Numbered from the stretch's first letter, positions 48,701 through 62,944 are shown. The stretch: DNA of 64,000 nucleotides from Molossus alvarezi (GCA_037176705.1 JBAWUJ010000137.1:84325-148324), one strand, 5' to 3'. The notes: generated from the sequence alone by a model not told the origin. Program-made: numbers and translations.

Positions 48701-51490
48701 CCGGTGATTCAGGGGATCGTCCAGTCACACCTCTCTGGTGTCTGTGAGCGGCGGTGCAGGTCCCATTTTCATCACAGGCGGCCTTTGAGAGGGAGTGGGA
48801 GGGGGGCAGGGGGTATGGTCAAGTGGGAGGGCAGGAGGGAGCGGGAAGAGGGAACTCTGCAACACCTCATGAGTTTATTCTCTTTGGCTTTCCCCACACA
48901 CTCACTGCTTCAAGAAGCAATGTGGAGTCACACCAAGATTCCCCACGGGAGAACAGGAAGGAGGGGTTGACGGCAGGCAAGTTTCCTTAGTAGGCCTCCT
49001 CCTCGCCCAGCCGCACCACTTGCCCTTGGCAGAGATTCCAGCGCCAGGCAAGGGGAGGAGTGGGGGCGAAAGCTTCACAGTGCCCAAAGGGTAGGGCCCC
49101 CGGCCCATGGGAAGCTGGAGGCAGGCGGGCCGAGCAGTAGAGGGGTGTCCCGTGGAACACATCTGCCGCTTTTCCATCGGGCTGGAGCTTGGTGGGTTGT
49201 CGGGGCGGCGGCCCAAACACACGGGTGGAGGGGGGCGCTCGCCTAGGGCGGGACTTTTGGGGGGGTTGCCCCGCCGGTTCGGGGCCCGCCGCCACAGGAG
49301 TGGTTCGCGGTGTCCTGCCAGGAATCCCTCCGTCACCCTCTTCAGTCCACCAAACCCCCTTTTTGTCTGGGAGAAGTGGACATGTGTAAAGAGGAGAAGC
49401 AAACGGACGACACAGCTCGGAGAGGCCGATTCACGTGGATTTTGTTTCCACGCGACACAGGTGTCAAGAAGTAAGTGTAAGGGATGAGGCCCCCACCTGC
49501 ATTTCTCAGACCCGTGAAAGTAGTTTTCATGGCAGGTACTGCCGCGTGTCATTTGCCCCTACCCTGCTCCTACACACCGCCTTCCTTTTCCCCGGGGCGC
49601 AGGTGTGCTGCTAATTGCCACCATTCAGGGCGGCCGCGGCCCCGCCCCCTTCGCCCCGCCCCCGTCCTGACGGCCCATCCCCCTGTGCGCCGACCCGGCC
49701 AGCTGTCAACCTCCTCTGTGCGGAGCTTATCACAGCCGCCACCGGGCAGGTGCTGCGCGATTGCCACACGTCACAGTGAGGCCAGCCGGATCGCATCGCA
49801 TCACATCGCATCGCATCGCATCCTGACTAACGGGGCCACGGAGACGCGTGGCCCAGCGCTCGGGAGCCCGGGCTCGTGGTCGATTCACGGCAGCGGGAGG
49901 GTGCTTGGGACACTTGTCTTCTCTCCTCTGTTCTCTGCTTCTCTCTCTCTCTCTCTCGCTCGCTCTCTCTCTCTGTGTCTCTCTCTCCCGCCCCGCCCCC
50001 GTCTCCCTCTCCTCCTCTCTCTCACCCCCCTAGTCTCATAGAGCTCTCCTGTCTTGCAGGACAGGGAATTTCGCGGAGTCGTGGAAGGGACTGCTCCCCT
50101 AGGCCCCTCCTGTGCCGAGGAAGGTCAGGCGGGCAAGCGGATCCCCGGGCGGATTTGGGGATTTCCTCGGAGCGAGGAGGCAGCTTCTCTGTGCGATCTC
50201 GGTTCCGGCGGAGGACACCTGCTGCGGGCAGCGAAGCCGGACCCCGGTGGCCTGGGGTTTGGGCCGGCGCCGCCGGTACGTCAACCATCCACAGGAGTGG
50301 AAACGGTCCTGGTGCACACTGCAACTGTTTTCAGAGAGGTAGGGACTGTCGTGTCTTAGGTCAAATAAGTACTTTTGAAACATAAGTCCATCAAATCAAC
50401 GTGTTCATAGTTATTGCCTGATCCGCCCGCGCCCGCCCAGCCCCCAGCACACCAGGCCAACCCCAGCCGGCCTCGCCCCCCCCACCCTGACACACACACA
50501 CACGCACCCCCACGGACACGCACACCGCCCCGCCCCCCCACACACACACTGACACAGCAGCGCCCAGTCACGGCCCGTTAGAGATCCGGTCCACTGGTGG
50601 ACCCGGTCGCTGTCCGTTGCAGCGGCCAAGTCCGGTGCCGGGCAACCTGTCTCTCCGGTCGCCCAGGCAACCGGCGCGGTCTCGCGTCCCCCGCAAGTCG
50701 TCCTCGCTCGTTCGGTGCCTCGATCGCGTGACCGCGGTTCTGCGGGCAGACCCGGAAGCGGGCCGGAGAGAGGCACACACGCACAGACACTCCCTCCCTC
50801 CCTCGCACACAGACACACACGGGCCTCCACACCTCCCTCGCTCCCTCCCCCCCTCCCCCCCTTGGCCTCTGGCCAAATACAAATACAGAATCAGTCAATA
50901 AAACATTTCAATATCGCCGTGCTCTCGTCCTGTTCACGGGCTTTGCGTCAGTCTGCGGCGGCGGCGGCCCGGGCAGAGACCCTGAGAGGGCCGAGGAGAT
51001 CTCCCCCTCCCTTTTGACCTGGAGAATGTTCAGTGGGCTGGCGAGGGAAGAGCGGCTGCCAGCCGCCGAGCCGGCCCGCGCGGTTTGTTTCTCACGGAAG
51101 GCTTCCGGGCCCGTGAGGAGGGAGACGATCTGGTGGGAGACCTAAGAGTGTAGTGAGACATCAGGAGGGATACCTCGACTGGGAACATCCTCCCTGAGGA
51201 GCAAGGGTTTCCCTTCCCACCCCGGGCCCCCACCCAGCTCAGGATCCCAGTACCAGGAAGAGACGTCCCCATCCCTTGTGGCTGTGCAAACCACCGGGGA
51301 TCGAGGTCCAGGCTGAGGCTGCCGGGGTCCCAGGCAGTTCCTTTGAAAGGGCCTGCCCACGCACGGAGCTCCGGGGACCCTCTTTCTGCGGGCTGCAGAG
51401 TGGGGGTGGGTGGCAGGGAGGGACAGCGGCAGCTTGAAAGGCACCAGAGACATCCCTGGGAAGAACTGAGTCAGTCCTTTGGCATTGGGG
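45769..51490. repeat. Macrosatellite unit 9 (5722 bp)
   Basis: The CT tract has 8 repeats (49941-49956). The NotI site is at 49630, CTCF-like motif at 50170-50183, NFI palindrome at 50862, poly(A) signal at 50897 and G-quadruplex start at 46673. Alleles: 141 A, 532 T, 1313 G, 1358 G, 2046 A, 3413 G, 3605 G. It is the only unit with 1313 G plus 1358 G, the second apparent recombinant class at that site pair. Confidence 0.95.
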
Positions 51491-54400
51491 TGAGAGCTGG
51501 AGGGGCAGCTTTGTCCCAGGCACACGTGCTGGTGGAGGCTGCTGTTCCATGGGTGAGCCCTTCCCTGGCGGGGCAGGCAGCCCGGTGGGCGGGCGCGCAC
51601 CGTCCCTGGGACTCTGGTGACCTAGCACCCACTGTCTGGGCCACCCTGGTGATTGCCTGAGGCCCCGCCCCACGGCACATTCAGGCCCACCCAAGCGGTG
51701 TCCATTGATTTTTCCCTAGGATTGGCCTGTCTTGGCTCCCGCTTCACGAGGTCCTAAATTCTCTGAAACCAACAACACCTGGCCTCAGCGAGCCCCATAC
51801 CTCCTCTGGCTCACTGGCCCCAGGCCTGGCAGTAGTAGCAGCCAGCGTTGGGCCCCACCTTGACATTGCCTAGGCACCTCCAAGACCAGCACAGAAGGCA
51901 GCCATGTGTAGATCGCTTTGTAGCTTATGTCTGGTGGCCCCGGGGAGAACACACAGGGGCAGTGGCTGACCTCGCCCCGGAGCCAGCCTAGAAGAGTTGG
52001 CCTTTCCTTTGCTCCTTTTCCCTTCAGAATATTACAATGGCATCCTCAGTACCTGGAGGTGGGTCTTTGTGCTTCTTTCTCAATAGGCTGTACGTATGTG
52101 TTCTTTTTCTTGCTTCTCTCTTTCCTCCCTCCCTCCCTCCCTCTCTGGCTAGAGCCCTTTGGGGCTCAGGGCAAGACTGAGGAAGTTGTACAGAGAGCTC
52201 CCACATGCCCACGGCCCTGTAGTCCCTGCTCTTTCTTCCCCAAGTCACACACGGGCAGGCACGCAGGCACCCAATGCGTGAATTTTCTGAGGCCCAGAGG
52301 CCTGCTGCAGAACTTAGGATGAAAACCCTACCCTGCTCTTTTCCAGAAAGACAGGCATGGGCCTAAGCAAGGTGGCCTGGCCTGGGCTGGGCCTGGGGAG
52401 TGGGGGTGGGGTTAGGGGGTGGGAAGGGAAGGCCAGGGCCACTTATTCCAAGGGAACAGCAATGGCTTGATTCAAATGCAGAGAGCCTGGGACTTTGCCT
52501 GAGGCTTCTACAACTCCCCCACACTTAGGCCACTGATTCCAAGCTGCAGGAAGGGAGCAGGGTCAGTCTGGAGCTGAAAGAGTTCGCCTCCATGTGCCAA
52601 AGCCGAAAACTGCCCTCCACCCTCTGAGAAAGGGCAGGGTGTGGGTGGGGGTGAGGTGGCGGTTGGGTGGTGGTGGTGGTGGTGGTGAGCGGTGGCGGTT
52701 TAGGGGTGCAAGTGCAGGGCATCCAAGGAGAAGTTAAAGAGTCCATCTCGGCGTCATAGATTCCCCAGGCCAAACGCCGGTGTGGAGTGATGAGGGTCCA
52801 GGGAGGCCTGGTAGGGGATGAATGGACTCAGTAACCCTGTGTCTCGGTAACAACAAGCACACTCGTACTGAAACACTGTGCTCCAGCTGACGATTTTGGT
52901 AACTCACCTTTAGGTACCCTTCACATGGATGGATGGAGAGATGGTTGGGTGGGTGGGTGGATGGATGGATGGTGAGCACTGAACTGGACAGACAGGACAC
53001 ACCGATCCTCCCTCCGACCACCGATTTCCAAGGGTAGGTCCGGGCCTAGGACATGGGCAACCCCCCATCAAGTGAATTTAGTTAACACCTTTGTAATTTG
53101 GACCATCAGTGAGTTTAGTGTAGGTCTCTGGGTCTGTGAGGCCACTACACAGGCCTCCCCTGAGCTCGCCTGTGTTCCTATGTGTATGTGGCCCCTGCTA
53201 CGCGCACACGCGCGCACACACACGGTACTCTCCTCCGGAGAGCCCTGACTCCTAAGTCGTGATCCAGGGGTTGTTTGAAACATCACCCCAAAGGAGTGGA
53301 CCCCAGGAGGGGGATGTGAACATATGTCCTAGATGCCAGTGAACTGTGTGTTCTTAAAAGGGTTCAGATCTGAGGTCGTAGGTGATGTTTATATTTACTA
53401 CCCTGCAATGAGAACCTAGAAACAAGTCAGGACATCAAAAATCCCTCTCTTTGAAAGTCAGGGAGTTCCTGCATGTGTCAGAGAGGGTCCCCTATTTGTC
53501 TCCTGGCCTTCCACAGAATTCACCCCAGGACCTGAGGTGTAATCTTTGAGTCTGATGAGTTTTTTGAGTCATTCTTTGTTGTTGCTGGTGCTGGTGCTGG
53601 TGCTGGTGCTGGTGCTGGTGCTGGTGCGGGTCCTGGTGTTGGTGGTGCTTCTGCTGCAGCTGCTGCTGCCGCTGCTGCCGCTGCTGGTGCTGCTGCTGCT
53701 GCTGGTGCTGGTTCTTCAGTTAATCCTCACCCGAGGGTATTTCCTTGATTTGCAGTTGGACACTGAAATGGCAGGATAATTCTGGGAGAAGAGGAACGGA
53801 GAAACCGAGGCAGGAAAGTTAAACAGAGCCAAAGAGCTTTGCGGGACGTGTTTAGCAGGGCCTTGTCTTGAGAACCAGGCCAACAGACTCTATTTGTCAC
53901 AGAAGTGTGCAGCAGAGGAGGGGGCACGGAAGGGGAGAGGGGGAGAATTCAGACACCACTCATCCTGAAGTTGTTGGGACAGCAGGGAGGGAGGGAGGGA
54001 GAGAGGAAGGAGGAAAGAAGAGTGTAAAGGAATGGACCAAGCAACCAAGCAACCAAGCGACAAAAGAGGCAGGTCCTTCCCAGGAATAGACCAAAGAAAA
54101 GGGGAGACTTTTGGAGTCCAACTGCACCAGGAATATCTAGGCGAGGAACTCAAACACAAAAACTTCCAGACAGAAGGGGATGTGAGGCAGAAAAGGCTCT
54201 TTAGATGAGCTGACAGCCTGCCTGTGCTTCCTAGGCCAGACGCGTAGGTGGGCTCGCTCCGTTTCCGTAATAAATGTGCATGAGTTCAGGTTGTGCTCCA
54301 TTCACTTGCACTCACGTTGCAATAAATTCACGGAGCGAGCGGAAAGCAGATGTTATGTGCAGTGTCTCCTCCACCTCCTTCCCCATGAGAACACAAAGAT

Positions 54401-57214
54401 CCAGTCTGGGGACAGCCCTCTGCCGGTGATTCAGGGGATCGTCCAGTCACACCTCTCTGGTGTCTGTGAGCGGCGGTGCAGGTCCCATTTTCATCACAGG
54501 CGGCCTTTGAGAGGGAGTGGGAGGGGGGCAGGGGGTATGGTCAAGTGGGAGGGCAGGAGGGAGCGGGAAGAGGGAACTCTGCAACACCTCATGAGTTTAT
54601 TCTCTTTGGCTTTCCCCACACACTCACTGCTTCAAGAAGCAATGTGGAGTCACACCAAGATTCCCCACGGGAGAACAGGAAGGAGGGGTTGACGGCAGGC
54701 AAGTTTCCTTAGTAGGCCTCCTCCTCGCCCAGCCGCACCACTTGCCCTTGGCAGAGATTCCAGCGCCAGGCAAGGGGAGGAGTGGGGGCGAAAGCTTCAC
54801 AGTGCCCAAAGGGTAGGGCCCCCGGCCCATGGGAAGCTGGAGGCAGGCGGGCCGAGCAGTAGAGGGGTGTCCCGTGGAACACATCTGCCGCTTTTCCATC
54901 GGACTGGAGCTTGGTGGGTTGTCGGGGCGGCGGCCCAAACACACGGGTGGAGGGGGGCGCTCGCCTAGGGCGGGACTTTTGGGGGGGTTGCCCCGCCGGT
55001 TCGGGGCCCGCCGCCACAGGAGTGGTTCGCGGTGTCCTGCCAGGAATCCCTCCGTCACCCTCTTCAGTCCACCAAACCCCCTTTTTGTCTGGGAGAAGTG
55101 GACATGTGTAAAGAGGAGAAGCAAACGGACGACACAGCTCGGAGAGGCCGATTCACGTGGATTTTGTTTCCACGCGACACAGGTGTCAAGAAGTAAGTGT
55201 AAGGGATGAGGCCCCCACCTGCATTTCTCAGACCCGTGAAAGTAGTTTTCATGGCAGGTACTGCCGCGTGTCATTTGCCCCTACCCTGCTCCTACACACC
55301 GCCTTCCTTTTCCCCGGGGCGCAGGTGTGCTGCTAATTGCCACCATTCAGGGCGGCCGCGGCCCCGCCCCCTTCGCCCCGCCCCCGTCCTGACGGCCCAT
55401 CCCCCTGTGCGCCGACCCGGCCAGCTGTCAACCTCCTCTGTGCGGAGCTTATCACAGCCGCCACCGGGCAGGTGCTGCGCGATTGCCACACGTCACAGTG
55501 AGGCCAGCCGGATCGCATCGCATCACATCGCATCGCATCGCATCCTGACTAACGGGGCCACGGAGACGCGTGGCCCAGCGCTCGGGAGCCCGGGCTCGTG
55601 GTCGATTCACGGCAGCGGGAGGGTGCTTGGGACACTTGTCTTCTCTCCTCTGTTCTCTGCTTCTCTCTCTCTCTCTCTCTCGCTCGCTCTCTCTCTCTGT
55701 GTCTCTCTCTCCCGCCCCGCCCCCGTCTCCCTCTCCTCCTCTCTCTCACCCCCCTAGTCTCATAGAGCTCTCCTGTCTTGCAGGACAGGGAATTTCGCGG
55801 AGTCGTGGAAGGGACTGCTCCCCTAGGCCCCTCCTGTGCCGAGGAAGGTCAGGCGGGCAAGCGGATCCCCGGGCGGATTTGGGGATTTCCTCGGAGCGAG
55901 GAGGCAGCTTCTCTGTGCGATCTCGGTTCCGGCGGAGGACACCTGCTGCGGGCAGCGAAGCCGGACCCCGGTGGCCTGGGGTTTGGGCCGGCGCCGCCGG
56001 TACGTCAACCATCCACAGGAGTGGAAACGGTCCTGGTGCACACTGCAACTGTTTTCAGAGAGGTAGGGACTGTCGTGTCTTAGGTCAAATAAGTACTTTT
56101 GAAACATAAGTCCATCAAATCAACGTGTTCATAGTTATTGCCTGATCCGCCCGCGCCCGCCCAGCCCCCAGCACACCAGGCCAACCCCAGCCGGCCTCGC
56201 CCCCCCCACCCTGACACACACACACACGCACCCCCACGGACACGCACACCGCCCCGCCCCCCCACACACACACTGACACAGCAGCGCCCAGTCACGGCCC
56301 GTTAGAGATCCGGTCCACTGGTGGACCCGGTCGCTGTCCGTTGCAGCGGCCAAGTCCGGTGCCGGGCAACCTGTCTCTCCGGTCGCCCAGGCAACCGGCG
56401 CGGTCTCGCGTCCCCCGCAAGTCGTCCTCGCTCGTTCGGTGCCTCGATCGCGTGACCGCGGTTCTGCGGGCAGACCCGGAAGCGGGCCGGAGAGAGGCAC
56501 ACACGCACAGACACTCCCTCCCTCCCTCGCACACAGACACACACGGGCCTCCACACCTCCCTCGCTCCCTCCCCCCCTCCCCCCCTTGGCCTCTGGCCAA
56601 ATACAAATACAGAATCAGTCAATAAAACATTTCAATATCGCCGTGCTCTCGTCCTGTTCACGGGCTTTGCGTCAGTCTGCGGCGGCGGCGGCCCGGGCAG
56701 AGACCCTGAGAGGGCCGAGGAGATCTCCCCCTCCCTTTTGACCTGGAGAATGTTCAGTGGGCTGGCGAGGGAAGAGCGGCTGCCAGCCGCCGAGCCGGCC
56801 CGCGCGGTTTGTTTCTCACGGAAGGCTTCCGGGCCCGTGAGGAGGGAGACGATCTGGTGGGAGACCTAAGAGTGTAGTGAGACATCAGGAGGGATACCTC
56901 GACTGGGAACATCCTCCCTGAGGAGCAAGGGTTTCCCTTCCCACCCCGGGCCCCCACCCAGCTCAGGATCCCAGTACCAGGAAGAGACGTCCCCATCCCT
57001 TGTGGCTGTGCAAACCACCGGGGATCGAGGTCCAGGCTGAGGCTGCCGGGGTCCCAGGCAGTTCCTTTGAAAGGGCCTGCCCACGCACGGAGCTCCGGGG
57101 ACCCTCTTTCTGCGGGCTGCAGAGTGGGGGTGGGTGGCAGGGAGGGACAGCGGCAGCTTGAAAGGCACCAGAGACATCCCTGGGAAGAACTGAGTCAGTC
57201 CTTTGGCATTGGGG
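51491..57214. repeat. Macrosatellite unit 10 (5724 bp)
   Basis: The CT tract has 9 repeats (55663-55680). It shares C at unit position 368 only with unit 5, five units away. The NotI site is at 55352, CTCF-like motif at 55894-55907, NFI palindrome at 56586, poly(A) signal at 56621 and G-quadruplex start at 52395. Alleles: 141 A, 532 C, 1313 G, 1358 T, 2046 G, 3413 A, 3605 G, identical to unit 11 at all of these. Confidence 0.95.
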
Positions 57215-60200
57215 TGAGAGCTGGAGGGGCAGCTTTGTCCCAGGCACACGTGCTGGTGGAGGCTGCTGTTCCATGGGTGAGCCCTTCCCTGGCGGGGCAG
57301 GCAGCCCGGTGGGCGGGCGCGCACCGTCCCTGGGACTCTGGTGACCTAGCACCCACTGTCTGGGCCACCCTGGTGATTGCCTGAGGCCCCGCCCCACGGC
57401 ACATTCAGGCCCACCCAAGCGGTGTCCATTGATTTTTCCCTAGGATTGGCCTGTCTTGGCTCCCGCTTCACGAGGTCCTAAATTCTCTGAAACCAACAAC
57501 ACCTGGCCTCAGCGAGCCCCATACCTCCTCTGGCTCACTGGCCCCAGGCCTGGCAGTAGTAGCAGCCAGCGTTGGGCCCCAGCTTGACATTGCCTAGGCA
57601 CCTCCAAGACCAGCACAGAAGGCAGCCATGTGTAGATCGCTTTGTAGCTTATGTCTGGTGGCCCCGGGGAGAACACACAGGGGCAGTGGCTGACCTCGCC
57701 CCGGAGCCAGCCTAGAAGAGTTGGCCTTTCCTTTGCTCCTTTTCCCTTCAGAATATTACAATGGCATCCTCAGTACCTGGAGGTGGGTCTTTGTGCTTCT
57801 TTCTCAATAGGCTGTACGTATGTGTTCTTTTTCTTGCTTCTCTCTTTCCTCCCTCCCTCCCTCCCTCTCTGGCTAGAGCCCTTTGGGGCTCAGGGCAAGA
57901 CTGAGGAAGTTGTACAGAGAGCTCCCACATGCCCACGGCCCTGTAGTCCCTGCTCTTTCTTCCCCAAGTCACACACGGGCAGGCACGCAGGCACCCAATG
58001 CGTGAATTTTCTGAGGCCCAGAGGCCTGCTGCAGAACTTAGGATGAAAACCCTACCCTGCTCTTTTCCAGAAAGACAGGCATGGGCCTAAGCAAGGTGGC
58101 CTGGCCTGGGCTGGGCCTGGGGAGTGGGGGTGGGGTTAGGGGGTGGGAAGGGAAGGCCAGGGCCACTTATTCCAAGGGAACAGCAATGGCTTGATTCAAA
58201 TGCAGAGAGCCTGGGACTTTGCCTGAGGCTTCTACAACTCCCCCACACTTAGGCCACTGATTCCAAGCTGCAGGAAGGGAGCAGGGTCAGTCTGGAGCTG
58301 AAAGAGTTCGCCTCCATGTGCCAAAGCCGAAAACTGCCCTCCACCCTCTGAGAAAGGGCAGGGTGTGGGTGGGGGTGAGGTGGCGGTTGGGTGGTGGTGG
58401 TGGTGGTGGTGAGCGGTGGCGGTTTAGGGGTGCAAGTGCAGGGCATCCAAGGAGAAGTTAAAGAGTCCATCTCGGCGTCATAGATTCCCCAGGCCAAACG
58501 CCGGTGTGGAGTGATGAGGGTCCAGGGAGGCCTGGTAGGGGATGAATGGACTCAGTAACCCTGTGTCTCGGTAACAACAAGCACACTCGTACTGAAACAC
58601 TGTGCTCCAGCTGACGATTTTGGTAACTCACCTTTAGGTACCCTTCACATGGATGGATGGAGAGATGGTTGGGTGGGTGGGTGGATGGATGGATGGTGAG
58701 CACTGAACTGGACAGACAGGACACACCGATCCTCCCTCCGACCACCGATTTCCAAGGGTAGGTCCGGGCCTAGGACATGGGCAACCCCCCATCAAGTGAA
58801 TTTAGTTAACACCTTTGTAATTTGGACCATCAGTGAGTTTAGTGTAGGTCTCTGGGTCTGTGAGGCCACTACACAGGCCTCCCCTGAGCTCGCCTGTGTT
58901 CCTATGTGTATGTGGCCCCTGCTACGCGCACACGCGCGCACACACACGGTACTCTCCTCCGGAGAGCCCTGACTCCTAAGTCGTGATCCAGGGGTTGTTT
59001 GAAACATCACCCCAAAGGAGTGGACCCCAGGAGGGGGATGTGAACATATGTCCTAGATGCCAGTGAACTGTGTGTTCTTAAAAGGGTTCAGATCTGAGGT
59101 CGTAGGTGATGTTTATATTTACTACCCTGCAATGAGAACCTAGAAACAAGTCAGGACATCAAAAATCCCTCTCTTTGAAAGTCAGGGAGTTCCTGCATGT
59201 GTCAGAGAGGGTCCCCTATTTGTCTCCTGGCCTTCCACAGAATTCACCCCAGGACCTGAGGTGTAATCTTTGAGTCTGATGAGTTTTTTGAGTCATTCTT
59301 TGTTGTTGCTGGTGCTGGTGCTGGTGCTGGTGCTGGTGCTGGTGCTGGTGCGGGTCCTGGTGTTGGTGGTGCTTCTGCTGCAGCTGCTGCTGCCGCTGCT
59401 GCCGCTGCTGGTGCTGCTGCTGCTGCTGGTGCTGGTTCTTCAGTTAATCCTCACCCGAGGGTATTTCCTTGATTTGCAGTTGGACACTGAAATGGCAGGA
59501 TAATTCTGGGAGAAGAGGAACGGAGAAACCGAGGCAGGAAAGTTAAACAGAGCCAAAGAGCTTTGCGGGACGTGTTTAGCAGGGCCTTGTCTTGAGAACC
59601 AGGCCAACAGACTCTATTTGTCACAGAAGTGTGCAGCAGAGGAGGGGGCACGGAAGGGGAGAGGGGGAGAATTCAGACACCACTCATCCTGAAGTTGTTG
59701 GGACAGCAGGGAGGGAGGGAGGGAGAGAGGAAGGAGGAAAGAAGAGTGTAAAGGAATGGACCAAGCAACCAAGCAACCAAGCGACAAAAGAGGCAGGTCC
59801 TTCCCAGGAATAGACCAAAGAAAAGGGGAGACTTTTGGAGTCCAACTGCACCAGGAATATCTAGGCGAGGAACTCAAACACAAAAACTTCCAGACAGAAG
59901 GGGATGTGAGGCAGAAAAGGCTCTTTAGATGAGCTGACAGCCTGCCTGTGCTTCCTAGGCCAGACGCGTAGGTGGGCTCGCTCCGTTTCCGTAATAAATG
60001 TGCATGAGTTCAGGTTGTGCTCCATTCACTTGCACTCACGTTGCAATAAATTCACGGAGCGAGCGGAAAGCAGATGTTATGTGCAGTGTCTCCTCCACCT
60101 CCTTCCCCATGAGAACACAAAGATCCAGTCTGGGGACAGCCCTCTGCCGGTGATTCAGGGGATCGTCCAGTCACACCTCTCTGGTGTCTGTGAGCGGCGG

Positions 60201-62944
60201 TGCAGGTCCCATTTTCATCACAGGCGGCCTTTGAGAGGGAGTGGGAGGGGGGCAGGGGGTATGGTCAAGTGGGAGGGCAGGAGGGAGCGGGAAGAGGGAA
60301 CTCTGCAACACCTCATGAGTTTATTCTCTTTGGCTTTCCCCACACACTCACTGCTTCAAGAAGCAATGTGGAGTCACACCAAGATTCCCCACGGGAGAAC
60401 AGGAAGGAGGGGTTGACGGCAGGCAAGTTTCCTTAGTAGGCCTCCTCCTCGCCCAGCCGCACCACTTGCCCTTGGCAGAGATTCCAGCGCCAGGCAAGGG
60501 GAGGAGTGGGGGCGAAAGCTTCACAGTGCCCAAAGGGTAGGGCCCCCGGCCCATGGGAAGCTGGAGGCAGGCGGGCCGAGCAGTAGAGGGGTGTCCCGTG
60601 GAACACATCTGCCGCTTTTCCATCGGACTGGAGCTTGGTGGGTTGTCGGGGCGGCGGCCCAAACACACGGGTGGAGGGGGGCGCTCGCCTAGGGCGGGAC
60701 TTTTGGGGGGGTTGCCCCGCCGGTTCGGGGCCCGCCGCCACAGGAGTGGTTCGCGGTGTCCTGCCAGGAATCCCTCCGTCACCCTCTTCAGTCCACCAAA
60801 CCCCCTTTTTCTCTGGGAGAAGTGGACATGTGTAAAGAGGAGAAGCAAACGGACGACACAGCTCGGAGAGGCCGATTCACGTGGATTTTGTTTCCACGCG
60901 ACACAGGTGTCAAGAAGTAAGTGTAAGGGATGAGGCCCCCACCTGCATTTCTCAGACCCGTGAAAGTAGTTTTCATGGCAGGTACTGCCGCGTGTCATTT
61001 GCCCCTACCCTGCTCCTACACACCGCCTTCCTTTTCCCCGGGGCGCAGGTGTGCTGCTAATTGCCACCATTCAGGGCGGCCGCGGCCGCGGCCCCGCCCC
61101 CTTCGCCCCGCCCCCGTCCTGACGGCCCATCCCCCTGTGCGCCGACCCGGCCAGCTGTCAACCTCCTCTGTGCGGAGCTTATCACAGCCGCCACCGGGCA
61201 GGTGCTGCGCGATTGCCACACGTCACAGTGAGGCCAGCCGGATCGCATCGCATCACATCGCATCGCATCGCATCCTGACTAACGGGGCCACGGAGACGCG
61301 TGGCCCAGCGCTCGGGAGCCCGGGCTCGTGGTCGATTCACGGCAGCGGGAGGGTGCTTGGGACACTTGTCTTCTCTCCTCTGTTCTCTGCTTCTCTCTCT
61401 CTCTCTCTCTCGCTCGCTCTCTCTCTCTGTGTCTCTCTCTCCCGCCCCGCCCCCGTCTCCCTCTCCTCCTCTCTCTCACCCCCCTAGTCTCATAGAGCTC
61501 TCCTGTCTTGCAGGACAGGGAATTTCGCGGAGTCGTGGAAGGGACTGCTCCCCTAGGCCCCTCCTGTGCCGAGGAAGGTCAGGCGGGCAAGCGGATCCCC
61601 GGGCGGATTTGGGGATTTCCTCGGAGCGAGGAGGCAGCTTCTCTGTGCGATCTCGGTTCCGGCGGAGGACACCTGCTGCGGGCAGCGAAGCCGGACCCCG
61701 GTGGCCTGGGGTTTGGGCCGGCGCCGCCGGTACGTCAACCATCCACAGGAGTGGAAACGGTCCTGGTGCACACTGCAACTGTTTTCAGAGAGGTAGGGAC
61801 TGTCGTGTCTTAGGTCAAATAAGTACTTTTGAAACATAAGTCCATCAAATCAACGTGTTCATAGTTATTGCCTGATCCGCCCGCGCCCGCCCAGCCCCCA
61901 GCACACCAGGCCAACCCCAGCCGGCCTCGCCCCCCCCACCCTGACACACACACACACGCACCCCCACGGACACGCACACCGCCCCGCCCCCCCACACACA
62001 CACTGACACAGCAGCGCCCAGTCACGGCCCGTTAGAGATCCGGTCCACTGGTGGACCCGGTCGCTGTCCGTTGCAGCGGCCAAGTCCGGTGCCGGGCAAC
62101 CTGTCTCTCCGGTCGCCCAGGCAACCGGCGCGGTCTCGCGTCCCCCGCAAGTCGTCCTCGCTCGTTCGGTGCCTCGATCGCGTGACCGCGGTTCTGCGGG
62201 CAGACCCGGAAGCGGGCCGGAGAGAGGCACACACGCACAGACACTCCCTCCCTCCCTCGCACACAGACACACACGGGCCTCCACACCTCCCTCGCTCCCT
62301 CCCCCCCTCCCCCCCTTGGCCTCTGGCCAAATACAAATACAGAATCAGTCAATAAAACATTTCAATATCGCCGTGCTCTCGTCCTGTTCACGGGCTTTGC
62401 GTCAGTCTGCGGCGGCGGCGGCCCGGGCAGAGACCCTGAGAGGGCCGAGGAGATCTCCCCCTCCCTTTTGACCTGGAGAATGTTCAGTGGGCTGGCGAGG
62501 GAAGAGCGGCTGCCAGCCGCCGAGCCGGCCCGCGCGGTTTGTTTCTCACGGAAGGCTTCCGGGCCCGTGAGGAGGGAGACGATCTGGTGGGAGACCTAAG
62601 AGTGTAGTGAGACATCAGGAGGGATACCTCGACTGGGAACATCCTCCCTGAGGAGCAAGGGTTTCCCTTCCCACCCCGGGCCCCCACCCAGCTCAGGATC
62701 CCAGTACCAGGAAGAGACGTCCCCATCCCTTGTGGCTGTGCAAACCACCGGGGATCGAGGTCCAGGCTGAGGCTGCCGGGGTCCCAGGCAGTTCCTTTGA
62801 AAGGGCCTGCCCACGCACGGAGCTCCGGGGACCCTCTTTCTGCGGGCTGCAGAGTGGGGGTGGGTGGCAGGGAGGGACAGCGGCAGCTTGAAAGGCACCA
62901 GAGACATCCCTGGGAAGAACTGAGTCAGTCCTTTGGCATTGGGG
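57215..62944. repeat. Macrosatellite unit 11 (5730 bp)
   Basis: This is the longest unit. It has 9 CT repeats (61393-61410) and the 6-bp GGCCGC gain, giving two overlapping NotI sites (61076-61083 and 61082-61089), as in unit 1. It has a private C at unit position 3597, a site where unit 1 has T and all others G. The CTCF-like motif is at 61624-61637, NFI palindrome at 62316, poly(A) signal at 62351 and G-quadruplex start at 58119. Alleles: 141 A, 532 C, 1313 G, 1358 T, 2046 G, 3413 A, 3605 G. Confidence 0.95.
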
